A stretch of DNA of 64,000 nt from Flagellimonas lutaonensis (GTDB lineage: Bacteria > Bacteroidota > Bacteroidia > Flavobacteriales > Flavobacteriaceae), in assembly GCF_000963865.1 (NCBI RefSeq), contig NZ_CP011071.1, positions 2,840,001 to 2,904,000 of the forward strand, read 5' to 3'. Below the pieces are notes generated by a model. The model was not told the origin of the DNA. It saw only the letters and a list, made by a program, of their open reading frames with translations, and searched no databases. Below are positions 54,613 to 63,253 of this stretch, one piece after another. The position numbers and the translations under genes were made by a program. The stretch's first letter is position 1; the number at the start of each line of letters is the position of its first letter.

Positions 54613-55239
54613 ATGATCAAAACAACTGATTTAAATTTTGAATACCCGGAGGGCCAATCCTTTGCTTTCCCTGATATCGTTCTAAATTCCAAAGAACATT
54701 TACTTGTTTTAGGGCCCTCAGGTGTTGGCAAGACCACTTTGTTGCATTTGTTGTCGGGAATATTGCCAGCATCAAGGGGAACCATATCCATTGATGGGGT
54801 TGAAATAACTTCCCTTGGCCGAAAGGCCTTAGATAAATTTAGGGGGGCTAGCATCGGACTCATTTTTCAGCAGTATCATTATGTCAGGTCATTGAACGTT
54901 GAAGAAAATTTAAGGTTGCGGCAGCATTTTCCAAAGAAGCTAGTGGAAAAAGAGCGTAGAATTGCCATAGCAGAACGATTGGGACTGGCTGACCATCTAA
55001 CAAAGAAGGTAGCGCACTTGAGCCATGGGCAACAGCAGCGCTTGGCCATTGCGCTAGGATTGATACATCGACCGAAAGTTGTTTTTGCCGACGAGCCGAC
55101 CTCTAATTTAGATGATTCAAATTGTGAACAGGTTTTGGGCCTTTTACTGGAAGAGGCCAACTTGTGTGGAAGCAGCCTTGTAATTATTACCCATGACCAA
55201 AGGGTGACACAACATTTTTCAAACCAAATGAAGCTATGA
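54613..55239 (+). CDS. ABC transporter ATP-binding protein of the metal locus
   Basis: Start at ATG 54613 (MIKTTDLNFEYPEG), since the longer frame starts inside the operator. The 208-residue ATPase has Walker A GPSGVGKTTL, Q-loop FQQYHYVRSLNVEENLR, signature HLSHGQQQRLAIAL, Walker B VVFADEP and H-loop ITHD. It belongs to the LolD/MacB-like type that pairs with FtsX-fold permeases. It overlaps the permease gene by four bases (ATGA), so the two form one transporter. Confidence 0.9.
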   Translation: MIKTTDLNFEYPEGQSFAFPDIVLNSKEHLLVLGPSGVGKTTLLHLLSGILPASRGTISIDGVEITSLGRKALDKFRGASIGLIFQQYHYVRSLNVEENLRLRQHFPKKLVEKERRIAIAERLGLADHLTKKVAHLSHGQQQRLAIALGLIHRPKVVFADEPTSNLDDSNCEQVLGLLLEEANLCGSSLVIITHDQRVTQHFSNQMKL

Positions 55240-56546
55240 ACCTAGGATATTTGGCATATCGAAACATGGTTTCAAAACCACTGAACTTGGTTTTGAGTCT
55301 GTTGCTTTTGGTTTTGAGCATATCGTTGGTCACTTTTATACTGCAACTCACCAAGCAATTGAATGGGCAACTAGACAAGAACATTGCGCCCGTTGATATG
55401 GTTATAGGTGCCAAGGGAAGCCCGTTGCAGTTGGTACTGTCCTCGGTTTTACATATTGATGCCCCAACCGGCAATATCAAGTTGCATGAAGCGGAGCGGA
55501 TCGAAAAACATCCATTTGTGCAATCGGCTATACCGGTTTCTTACGGAGACAATTACAAGGGGTACCGTATTTTGGGTACAGAGTTGACCTATTTTGAAAG
55601 TTATCAGGCCACTTTGGCAGAGGGAAGTTTTTTTGAACGGTCTTTTGAAGTGGTTGTCGGTAGCAACGTGGCCAAAAAGTTGGGACTTAAAATAGGTGAC
55701 AAGATAACCAGCTCACATGGTTTGGCGGCTGCCAATGCCGAAGCACATGATGAGCATCCCTATACCGTTGTGGGCCTATTGGAGCCAACAGGAACAGTGG
55801 TTGACCACTTATTGGTCTGCAATTTGGAAAGTATTTGGGATGCCCATGCGCACGAAGATGGGGAACATGATGAAACGCAAGATCATGAAGAGGAAACACA
55901 TGAACATCATGAAGACAGTCATGGCGATGAGGCCCATAATCACAACCATGAAGGTGAGGAACATACCGACGATGGGGAAGCCCACGAGCATGGTGACGAT
56001 GAACTTGAGATAACATCACTGTTGGTCAAATTTAAAAGTCCATTGGGGCTGGTACAAATGCCCCGTTTTATCAATGAAAACACCAACATGCAGGCATCCC
56101 TGCCCGGATTCGAAATACAGCGCCTTATGGGCTTATTGGGCTCTGGGGCAAAGACTATCAACGGTATTGCCCTTGCCATTTTATTGGTTTCAGGTTTCAG
56201 CATTTTCATCAGCCTACTAAAGACCATTCGCGAAAGACGACCAGAACTGGCCCTGCTTCGCACCTATGGCTTGGGCACGGCAAAGCTACTGTACTTGGTA
56301 TTGCTTGAAGGCTTATTGTTGGCCTTCTTTGGGTTCGTCCTCGGGTGGTTATTGGGCCGTTTGGCCTTGGTGATGGCTTCAAGGTATATTGAAGCCGGAT
56401 ATGGATACCTCTTAAAGATAAATGGCCCCAATCTTTTGGAGGTGCTATTGATGGGGGCAACTTTGTTCATTGCCGTTATTGCGGTTTTTTTGGCTTCCAC
56501 ATCCATCTTTAAACTCAATATATCTAAAACATTGTCCGATGCATAA
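55236..56546 (+). CDS. FtsX-type ABC permease with His/Asp/Glu-rich loop
   Basis: A 436-residue permease. One membrane segment at about residues 10-32 is followed by a long extracytoplasmic domain (about 35-300). Three membrane segments close the protein (about 305-330, 352-385, 402-430), the topology of MacB/LolC/FtsX-type permeases. Between residues about 202 and 258 lies a low-complexity insert with more than a dozen His and many Asp/Glu (for example DAHAHEDGEHDETQDHEEE), which can bind zinc or other divalent metals. It overlaps the ATPase gene and the next gene (8 bases), so all are translated together. Confidence 0.87.
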   Translation: MNLGYLAYRNMVSKPLNLVLSLLLLVLSISLVTFILQLTKQLNGQLDKNIAPVDMVIGAKGSPLQLVLSSVLHIDAPTGNIKLHEAERIEKHPFVQSAIPVSYGDNYKGYRILGTELTYFESYQATLAEGSFFERSFEVVVGSNVAKKLGLKIGDKITSSHGLAAANAEAHDEHPYTVVGLLEPTGTVVDHLLVCNLESIWDAHAHEDGEHDETQDHEEETHEHHEDSHGDEAHNHNHEGEEHTDDGEAHEHGDDELEITSLLVKFKSPLGLVQMPRFINENTNMQASLPGFEIQRLMGLLGSGAKTINGIALAILLVSGFSIFISLLKTIRERRPELALLRTYGLGTAKLLYLVLLEGLLLAFFGFVLGWLLGRLALVMASRYIEAGYGYLLKINGPNLLEVLLMGATLFIAVIAVFLASTSIFKLNISKTLSDA

Positions 56547-56976
56547 ATTATTTCTTTTTATAACTTGCCTTATTATGGGTCAAGTTATTTTTGCCCAGTC
56601 GAGATTGACTTGGGAAGATTTTGCTGATGTCAATTTCGAACCCGTATATAACAAAAAGTACGATGTACATTTTTTGATGCCCAAGTTTGGAGAGAAGATA
56701 CAATCCTATAGGGGCAAAAAGATTAGCATCACCGGCTATTTCTTGGATATTTCAGGAACCGGCGAAGTTTTCTTGGTATCCCAAAACCCTATGGCCTCCT
56801 GTTTTTTCTGCGGAGCTGCTGGGCCAGAGACCATTATAGAGGTCGATTTCAAGGAAAAGCCCCCGTTCAGAACAGACCAGGTTGTGACTGTTACCGGTGT
56901 GCTAGAACTAAATAGAAATGATGTTGACCATTGTAATTATATCTTAAAAGAGGCCACGGGCCAACTGGTAAACTAA
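56539..56976 (+). CDS. secreted DUF3299-like protein, first of a tandem pair
   Basis: Start at ATG 56539, overlapping the permease stop by eight bases; the longer frame starts in the permease. The 145-residue protein has a signal peptide (MHKLFLFITCLIMGQVIFAQ) and then a beta-rich domain with YRGKKISITGYFLD, NPMASCFFCGAAGPETI (two Cys of a possible metal site or disulfide) and DQVVTVTGVLELN. This layout resembles DUF3299 proteins that accompany an FtsX-type ABC pair in Zur-controlled clusters of proteobacteria. It is 40-50% like its neighbour by eye, a recent or old tandem duplication. Confidence 0.75.
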   Translation: MHKLFLFITCLIMGQVIFAQSRLTWEDFADVNFEPVYNKKYDVHFLMPKFGEKIQSYRGKKISITGYFLDISGTGEVFLVSQNPMASCFFCGAAGPETIIEVDFKEKPPFRTDQVVTVTGVLELNRNDVDHCNYILKEATGQLVN

Positions 56977-56980
56977 AAGT

Positions 56981-57418
56981 ATGCGTTTTTGTCTATTGAT
57001 AGTGCTGTTTTTAATGGCAACGAATGCCAAGACCCAGACCTTGCTGAGTTGGTCTGATCTTTCAAAAGGCATTTCATTTCAAGCACAATCAACGGAAGAC
57101 CCTTTTTTCGGATTCACCAAGGCCCAGTTTTCTCAAAAAATAGCTGAATTAGAGGGCAAAGAGGTCATTCTAACGGGTTATTTTCTAGTGTTGGATGGCA
57201 ATCAATCTATATATATGCTTTCGAAGAATCCGATGGCCTCGTGCTTTTTTTGTGGTAATGGAGGCCCAGAAACGGTAGTAGGGCTCGAGTTTTCAGACAA
57301 GCCACTGTTCAAAATGGATGCTTTGTTGTCGGTAAAAGGTGTTTTACGCTTAAACCAGAACGACCCCAACCAATATTATTATCGTATTGAAAAGGCAGAT
57401 GCCATGCGTCTTGACTAG
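56981..57418 (+). CDS. secreted DUF3299-like protein, second of a tandem pair
   Basis: A 145-residue paralog of the preceding gene, 4 bases downstream. Signal peptide MRFCLLIVLFLMATNAKTQT; then the same blocks: LEGKEVILTGYFLVLDGNQS, NPMASCFFCGNGGPETVVG and LLSVKGVLRLNQND. The Cys-Cys-containing NPMASCFFCG motif is exactly kept while the N-terminal third differs (DPFFGFTKAQFSQK against NKKYDVHFLMPKF). Keeping two copies in one operon suggests distinct partners or a heteromer. It probably acts in the periplasm with the FtsX transporter. Confidence 0.75.
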   Translation: MRFCLLIVLFLMATNAKTQTLLSWSDLSKGISFQAQSTEDPFFGFTKAQFSQKIAELEGKEVILTGYFLVLDGNQSIYMLSKNPMASCFFCGNGGPETVVGLEFSDKPLFKMDALLSVKGVLRLNQNDPNQYYYRIEKADAMRLD

Positions 57419-57432
57419 CAAAAAGAGACACT

Positions 57433-57837
57433 ATGAACAATCAGCAAGCAGCACATCTGTTGCAGCAAAAGGGTTTAAAAAGAACAAAGCTGAGAGTGGC
57501 TTTGCTCCAACATTTTGTCAAAACGCCACATGCACAGTCCTATGCCGATGTAAAAGAGGCCTTGTCAGTGGCAACAGATAAATCGACCTTATACCGAAAT
57601 CTGACTGCTTTTGAAGAAGCGGGGCTGATCCACAGTATCAACGACCATTCAGGTATCGGCAAATATGCATTTGGGCAGTTGCCCGTAAAAGGTGACGAAC
57701 ATGCCCACTTCGTCTGTGAAAGCTGTGAAACTGTGTATTGTGTAGACGGGCTGTTACCGGCACAACCGAAGCTTCCGAGAGGATTTCAAACAAAACAGGT
57801 GCAGACCATCATCAAGGGTATCTGTGCCAACTGCTGA
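57433..57837 (+). CDS. Fur-family metalloregulator (Zur-like)
   Basis: A 134-residue winged-helix regulator, 14 bases after the paralog pair and in the same operon. The N-terminal DNA-binding half has LKRTKLRVALLQHFVKT and DKSTLYRNLTAFEEAGLIHS; the dimerisation half has HAHFVCESCETVYC and ends GICANC, giving the two structural-zinc CxxC pairs usual in Zur/Fur proteins. The regulatory-site His/Glu are in DEHAHF and the preceding region. It would sense cellular zinc (or another metal) and repress the divergent promoters at 54548-54608; autoregulation follows from its place in the operon. Zur rather than Fur or PerR is inference from the neighbours. Confidence 0.88.
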   Translation: MNNQQAAHLLQQKGLKRTKLRVALLQHFVKTPHAQSYADVKEALSVATDKSTLYRNLTAFEEAGLIHSINDHSGIGKYAFGQLPVKGDEHAHFVCESCETVYCVDGLLPAQPKLPRGFQTKQVQTIIKGICANC

Positions 57838-57876
57838 AAAACGCGTATTGGTATTTGGTAAAAATAAAAGGTAATC

Positions 57877-59559
57877 ATGGCATATAATCGTAGAAAATTT
57901 ATCAGTTTTTTGGGTAAGGCCAGTGCGGGAACTGTCATTATTCCACCTTTTTTGGCGGGCTGCGGTAATTTGGCCACCCCAACTGAAAAGAGCTTGAAGT
58001 CGAATGGGCAAGCGTTGGATAGGCTAAGACAATTGACCATCGAGGGACTTTCACCATCAAACAAAGATGACCTGCTGTTGGCCAAAGGGATGGACTATCA
58101 CGTGATTGTCCGGTGGAGCGATAAAATCAGTGAGAACGACGAATTTGGTTTCAACAACGATTTTACCTGTTTTATTCCCTTTGACGATGACAATCCTACC
58201 GATGGCCTATTGTGGGTCAACCATGAATATGTCAACCCGCTGTTCGTTTCCGGGTTTGATCGCCACAAATACGAAAATCCCAATGCACACCGAACCAAGG
58301 AACAGGTAGATCAAGAAATGTACCATGTCGGGGGCAGTATTGTACGTATAAAGCAGACCAATGGAAGATGGGAAATCGTAAAAAACGACCCACATAACCG
58401 TCGAATCACGGCCAAGACACCCATTGCCCTCAATTGGGACCACCCCATCAAAGGGGCCACCACGGTCATCGGTACCCACAGCAATTGTTCGGGCGGAATC
58501 ACCCCTTGGAAGACCTTTTTAAGCTGTGAGGAGAATTACGATAGTTTTTTCGGGGAAACCGTTTATGATCAAGATGGCCGACCCGCACACCGCGATAGTT
58601 CACAGGGGTGGGAAAAATTTTATGATTATCCACCGGAGCATTACGGTTGGGTGGTCGAGGTGGACCCCAAGGACGGTTCGGCCCAAAAGCATATTGCCCT
58701 GGGCAGGTTTGCCCATGAATGTTGTACGCTCTACGAACTGAAGGACAAACGAGTGGTCGCCTATACAGGTGATGATAAAAACAACGAGCATCTGTACAAA
58801 TTCGTATCGACCAAACCGGGTTCTTTAAAAGAAGGTACACTCTACGTGGCCGATACTGTCAACGGGAAATGGTTATCGCTTGATTGGGAAAGCCAACCCA
58901 AATTGAAGGAACGTTTTAAGGATCAGACCGAAGTGTTGGTGCGAACCAGGGAAGCGGCCAAGATTTTGGGGGCGACCGAACTGAATCGCCCCGAAGACAT
59001 TGAGATTGACCCCATAACAGGAAACATTTTCGTGTCTTTGACCAATAATTATGAAAAAAGAGATTTCCACGGATCAATTTTGAAAATCGAAGAGACCGAT
59101 GGCCAATATGATGCCTTGACTTTTAAGGCCTCAACCTATATGGCAGGGGGCGAGAAAAATGGCTTTTCCTGCCCCGATAACCTCGCCTTTGACATGGCCG
59201 GGAATCTATGGATTACCTCCGATATGTCGGGCAGCAAGATGAATAAGGAAGACGGGGCCTATATGCCGTTCAAGAACAACAGTCTTTTTGTGGTGCCCCG
59301 CCATGGAAAAGACGAGGGCAAGGTCATTCGTCTGGCTTCGGCCCCCAATGATGCCGAGCTTACCGGCCCATGGTTTTCCCCCGATGGAAAAACCCTGTTT
59401 TTGAGTGTACAGCATCCCGGAGAGCAGACTTCCGATCTCAAGAATCCGACCAGTACCTGGCCCTTTGATGCAGATGGCATTCCGAAGCCGGCGGTAGTGG
59501 CCATTACGGGTGATTTGATTGAAAAGATGAACAAACTGCATCTACTAGAAAAGGCTTAA
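57877..59559 (+). CDS. Tat-exported PhoX-family (DUF839) protein
   Basis: A 560-residue protein with a Tat signal (MAYNRRKFISFLGKASAG) plus lipobox-like end (FLAGC, Cys about residue 28). Hallmarks of the PhoX family are DGLLWVNHEYVNPLF, SNCSGGITPWKTFLSCEENY, ELNRPEDIEIDPITGNIFV and GLWSPDGKTLF-like AELTGPWFSPDGKT. PhoX alkaline phosphatases need calcium and iron, not zinc, and so can replace zinc-dependent PhoA. That makes a gene of this type beside a zinc regulator suggestive, but phosphatase activity is not proven. It follows the Fur-like gene by 39 bases. Confidence 0.8.
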   Translation: MAYNRRKFISFLGKASAGTVIIPPFLAGCGNLATPTEKSLKSNGQALDRLRQLTIEGLSPSNKDDLLLAKGMDYHVIVRWSDKISENDEFGFNNDFTCFIPFDDDNPTDGLLWVNHEYVNPLFVSGFDRHKYENPNAHRTKEQVDQEMYHVGGSIVRIKQTNGRWEIVKNDPHNRRITAKTPIALNWDHPIKGATTVIGTHSNCSGGITPWKTFLSCEENYDSFFGETVYDQDGRPAHRDSSQGWEKFYDYPPEHYGWVVEVDPKDGSAQKHIALGRFAHECCTLYELKDKRVVAYTGDDKNNEHLYKFVSTKPGSLKEGTLYVADTVNGKWLSLDWESQPKLKERFKDQTEVLVRTREAAKILGATELNRPEDIEIDPITGNIFVSLTNNYEKRDFHGSILKIEETDGQYDALTFKASTYMAGGEKNGFSCPDNLAFDMAGNLWITSDMSGSKMNKEDGAYMPFKNNSLFVVPRHGKDEGKVIRLASAPNDAELTGPWFSPDGKTLFLSVQHPGEQTSDLKNPTSTWPFDADGIPKPAVVAITGDLIEKMNKLHLLEKA

Positions 59560-59572
59560 ATCTAGATAAATC

Positions 59573-60166
59573 TTACCATCCATAGTATCCTTTGGGTACA
59601 ACCCCCTTCAAGCGCAAATAAACCACACATTGCCCACGGTGATGGATGATATGGTTTTCCATGGCATAGAACAAACGCCAAATAGGAATGGTTTCCCCGG
59701 CAAATTCGCAATCAGATAGCAGCTTTTCATTTGATAATTCAGAAATCGATTTGCGAACATGGGCATACATATTCTTTAGTTCCTTGATGACATCCTCTTT
59801 GGGCATCTGTACTGGAAGTTTCACGTTTTCATACGGATTTTCAATTCCCGCTCGGTCCGCCAATTGTCCACAAGTGTAGATAACACAATGCCGCCATTGT
59901 TCGGAAAAACTCATGGCTTCTGGGGTATATTTAAAAGTAAACAGCTCGGGGGGCATCTGTTCGACATTTGTCAGCGTCATTTCTTCCGATCTTACCCATG
60001 CCGCAATCAGTTCCTCTTTTAGTTTAGCAGGTATTTTCTCCTCTTTATCAGAGCTGACAACAGCATTTGCTAAGGATGCTTTTTCTTTTTTATCCTGCCA
60101 ATGACATCCCCAAAATGGTAAGATGCTAAATCCTAAAAGGTTCCGAACGAATTGTGTTCTTTTCAT
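59573..60166 (-). CDS. DinB-like lipoprotein
   Basis: Start taken at ATG 60166 (MKRTQFVRNLLGFSILPFWGC), 22 bases after the end of the CobW gene; the longer frame would overlap it. The protein of 197 residues has a signal and a lipobox-like FWGC. The DinB-fold metal-binding His pattern is seen in MSFSEQWRHCVIYTCGQLAD and AMENHIIHHRGQCVVYLRLKG. DinB proteins are four-helix metal-dependent transferases or enzymes of varied role. A surface-anchored DinB-like protein next to a zinc GTPase is unusual; the metal ion it binds may be zinc. Ends 14 bases from the PhoX-like gene, convergent. Confidence 0.78.
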   Translation of the reverse strand: MKRTQFVRNLLGFSILPFWGCHWQDKKEKASLANAVVSSDKEEKIPAKLKEELIAAWVRSEEMTLTNVEQMPPELFTFKYTPEAMSFSEQWRHCVIYTCGQLADRAGIENPYENVKLPVQMPKEDVIKELKNMYAHVRKSISELSNEKLLSDCEFAGETIPIWRLFYAMENHIIHHRGQCVVYLRLKGVVPKGYYGW

Positions 60167-60188
60167 TACAATGTCTCGTTCATTTCGA

Positions 60189-61403
60189 TTACTCATGGGC
60201 ATAGGCACGTGCAACAGGCCAATCGTCGTTTTTGTCAAACTGCCCCTTTTCCCATTGAACAAGTTCGGATTGGGTAAGCAGGCAGTCGTCCAGCTGCTGG
60301 GTTACTTTATCCACATCGATGTTCTGCCCAATAAATACCAATTCGATTTTACGGTCGCCAAAAGTAACGTCCCATTCTGCTTCAATCATTTTTTGATTGT
60401 TGACAAAAGAGGCGTAACTGATTCTTTCGCTGAATGGCATCGAGGCCCACCAGACACCGGCAGGGTCGGTTTTCAGCGATCCTCCGGCCGAACTCCAGAT
60501 AAGGGCCTGATCGGGCCGTGAGGCCAACCAAAACAGGCCTTTGCTACGAATAATGTTTGGTGGAAATTGCTGTTGGGCAAACACCAAAAATCGCTGTGGA
60601 TGAAAGGGTTTACGCCTTCTGTACACAAAAGAGCCGATTCCATATTCCTCGGTTTCGGGGATGTGTTCATTTTCAAGCTCCTGGATCCATCCAGCAGAGG
60701 TTTCCGCTTCCTCAAAATCAAACAATCCCGTATCGATTACCTCGTTCAATGGTACTTTGGAGTTTTGGGTTGGGAGTATTCGCGCTTTGGGATTTAGCTT
60801 ATGTATAATATCATATAGATTCCGTAGTTCCGCTTCGGTGACCAAATCGACCTTGTTCAACAAAATCACGTTTGCAAACTCCACTTGATCGGTCAACAGA
60901 TTGACAATGGTTCGGTCATCACCCTCAATATTCGTAAGATCCCTGTCGGTCAAATACTGAGGACTCGAAAAATCCCTTAGAAAATTATAGGCATCGACCA
61001 CGGTGACCATGGTATCCACATAACTGAATCGGCTCAAATCGATTTGCCCGTCTTCACTGGCAAAACTAAAGGTTTGCGCTACGGGAATGGGTTCGGAAAT
61101 TCCGGTACTCTCGATGATCAGATAATCGAAGCGTTGTTGCTTGGCCAGTTTTTCGACCTCGACCATCAGGTCTTCCCTTAAGGTGCAACAGATACAGCCA
61201 TTGGACATTTCCACGAGTTTTTCCTCGGTTCGGGAGAGCGTGTTCTCGTTTTCAACAAGTAGTGCATCGACATTGACCTCGCTCATATCATTGACAATGA
61301 CGGCTACCTTAAGCCCCTCTTTGTTATGCAGAATATGGTTCAGCAAAGTGGTTTTTCCAGCTCCGAGAAAGCCGCTCAACACCGTTACAGGTAATTTTTT
61401 CAT
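60189..61403 (-). CDS. CobW/G3E-family GTPase, probable zinc metallochaperone
   Basis: A 404-residue cytoplasmic GTPase. Walker A is [11 protein letters not shown] (residues 11-21), the metal-binding CxCC is SNGCICC (Cys70, Cys72, Cys73), and the switch region [10 protein letters not shown] and base motif LNKVDLV are clear. The C-terminal CobW_C domain (about 270-400) is present. This CxCC GTPase group includes YeiR/ZigA/ZNG1-type proteins that deliver zinc to other proteins when zinc is scarce. Its place across from the Zur-like operon supports a zinc role. It is the central gene of the minus-strand cluster. Confidence 0.92.
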   Translation of the reverse strand: MKKLPVTVLSGFLGAGKTTLLNHILHNKEGLKVAVIVNDMSEVNVDALLVENENTLSRTEEKLVEMSNGCICCTLREDLMVEVEKLAKQQRFDYLIIESTGISEPIPVAQTFSFASEDGQIDLSRFSYVDTMVTVVDAYNFLRDFSSPQYLTDRDLTNIEGDDRTIVNLLTDQVEFANVILLNKVDLVTEAELRNLYDIIHKLNPKARILPTQNSKVPLNEVIDTGLFDFEEAETSAGWIQELENEHIPETEEYGIGSFVYRRRKPFHPQRFLVFAQQQFPPNIIRSKGLFWLASRPDQALIWSSAGGSLKTDPAGVWWASMPFSERISYASFVNNQKMIEAEWDVTFGDRKIELVFIGQNIDVDKVTQQLDDCLLTQSELVQWEKGQFDKNDDWPVARAYAHE

Positions 61404-61447
61404 TGATGATTTTTTAATGGATTTGATTTCTTATTCGGAAACAGCCT

Positions 61448-62266
61448 TTACGGTTTTAATGTGACCGTTCTTACGACTTTATTGAACGGCCCTGGAATCA
61501 GGTTGCCCTCGCGATCCAACAACTCCAACTGTATGGTCACTTCGCCCATCGGCAACCCGGTCATGATATAGGGCGCCCATTCGGCGATTATAAATTCCTC
61601 TCCGTTGATAGTGGCCCGTACTTTATCCCCATCTTCTGAAAGTGTGGTATTGAGCACAAAAAAGTCCAACAAAACATTTTTTGTGTCCGCCCCTGAATAT
61701 TCCCCTTTGGGCCGGCTATAGATTAGGGTAGGGGCCTCCATGTCCAACCCAAGGGTATCCTCTGCGTTCGGCCCGACCTCAAGTTTTCTGACCACGACGG
61801 AATTTTCGTTTTTCACCGACTCGTGGTACGAACGGCTCAAAAAGGCCACTAAATGGTGTACGCCATCAGGAATTTCCTTTTTGAAGGTAGGCTCGTAATG
61901 CGCTGAATACGGCTGGTTGTTCAAGATAAAATGGATGTGCTGCCCCTTGCCTGAATTGGCCAGCAGTTCTACATTGGGGCCTTCGGTCTGTGTGCCCAAC
62001 TCATAGTTATTGACCGCGAAAGCAAAATCAACCTCGCCTCCCTGGGCAATTTTACCGCTATCGGGATTTTCCAAAACCAAGGAAGCATTTTCGTAGGCAG
62101 GCGAGCCCTGCAACTTCTCTAAGGTAATCGAATTAGGTTTTTCCTCCATGGTTTCGACTTCCGAAACCGTTTCGTTGTCGGCGTCTTTTTTCTGTTGCTT
62201 GCAGGAAGTGATCGCCAAAGCCAAGAACATGATTGTAGCAAATACTTTTGATGTGTTCATTTTCAT
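61448..62266 (-). CDS. lipoprotein, unknown function, beside the CobW gene
   Basis: A 272-residue protein with signal and lipobox (LAITSC, Cys about residue 22). The body has two beta-sandwich-like halves; the first contains GQHIHFILNNQPYSAHY (His-rich) and LVAFLSRSYHESVKN, the second GLPMGEVTIQLELLDREGN. I do not recognise a named family with certainty. The histidines of QHIHF and HYEP could bind metal. It lies 44 bases upstream of the CobW gene on the same strand and is probably co-transcribed. Confidence 0.7.
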   Translation of the reverse strand: MKMNTSKVFATIMFLALAITSCKQQKKDADNETVSEVETMEEKPNSITLEKLQGSPAYENASLVLENPDSGKIAQGGEVDFAFAVNNYELGTQTEGPNVELLANSGKGQHIHFILNNQPYSAHYEPTFKKEIPDGVHHLVAFLSRSYHESVKNENSVVVRKLEVGPNAEDTLGLDMEAPTLIYSRPKGEYSGADTKNVLLDFFVLNTTLSEDGDKVRATINGEEFIIAEWAPYIMTGLPMGEVTIQLELLDREGNLIPGPFNKVVRTVTLKP

Positions 62267-62304
62267 TTTTTTAGTTTTTAGTGTTTATCAATTATTTTTT
62301 AAGA

Positions 62305-63252
62305 TTAATCTTCGTATAGGTTTTCCAAATTCCAAATCGATTCGGTGCCCTTGTTGGTAATCGTAAGATTGCCAAGTTGCGTGACGCTGGTATCCACGGC
62401 GTTCAAAACACATCGAATATGGGTGATACGGCTAAATTTGATACTGTTCGAAGGTGTGATCGTAATGATGACATCACCACTGGCGATGGTCAGAGTTTTA
62501 TCGTTCTTTTCCCATAACGCGCATCCTAGATGCCGCATTTCTTGAGCAATACGTTCGTAGTCTTTTGGTGTACAGGTCATTTCGATGGATCGTATGCCCT
62601 GAAAAAGCTGTTTCTTGCTGTATGAATTTTTTAAAAATTCCTCTCGAGAGTATTCATGATGTTCCGTTTGGTGTAGACTATCCAAAAAAGCGGGATTGTA
62701 GAATGCGTACCAAGTTTGCAACGCGGTGCCTTCACTGGGGGTATAAAATGCCTTGAACCAAGTTGCGCTATTTTTTCCAAATGGCATATGCACTGTTTCA
62801 GACATACTGAGATAAGGGGTGCCGGGCCGCTTCAATTTGGGCGTAACACCCAAATGAAAATACTCTCCTTTATTGCGTAGTGAAAAACCGATACCACTTT
62901 TGCCAATGGGCTCACCGTACGTGTTCTGCGGACCCAATATTTCAATGTAATGTTTATGTCCTCGTAAATAACATGTAGATGTAGTGCCGTTCAATGGCTT
63001 AAAATCAGGAAGCCCAATATCTAGGGAGGCATAGTTATTTTTAAAATTTCGGTTTGTTGTCAGCCTCGCATAGGTTAGGCTATCCACAACAATATATAAA
63101 TGGTCCAGTAAAACCTTTGACACATCATGCCCAAAGACCATATCGATACGTTCCCGGTCAATTTGGGAAGGGTCGTATTTTTTCGATGCCTTCCTTTGAC
63201 AACAAATTAGCAGCATGGCCATTAAAGTGAATGTGAGAGACCGGCCCATCAT
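62305..63252 (-). CDS. DUF5829-like lipoprotein, unknown function
   Basis: A 315-residue protein with an N-terminal hydrophobic segment (RSLTFTLMAMLLICCQRK, weak lipobox) and a long domain resembling glyoxalase/bleomycin-resistance-like VOC folds (LDHLYIVVDSLTYARLT, IGFSLRNKGEYFHLGV, KHYIEILGPQNTYGEP). DUF5829 proteins share this pattern; function is not established. It lies one base from the DUF5916 gene end, 38 bases before the lipoprotein, in the CobW cluster. Confidence 0.72.
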   Translation of the reverse strand: MMGRSLTFTLMAMLLICCQRKASKKYDPSQIDRERIDMVFGHDVSKVLLDHLYIVVDSLTYARLTTNRNFKNNYASLDIGLPDFKPLNGTTSTCYLRGHKHYIEILGPQNTYGEPIGKSGIGFSLRNKGEYFHLGVTPKLKRPGTPYLSMSETVHMPFGKNSATWFKAFYTPSEGTALQTWYAFYNPAFLDSLHQTEHHEYSREEFLKNSYSKKQLFQGIRSIEMTCTPKDYERIAQEMRHLGCALWEKNDKTLTIASGDVIITITPSNSIKFSRITHIRCVLNAVDTSVTQLGNLTITNKGTESIWNLENLYED

Positions 63253-63253
63253 A

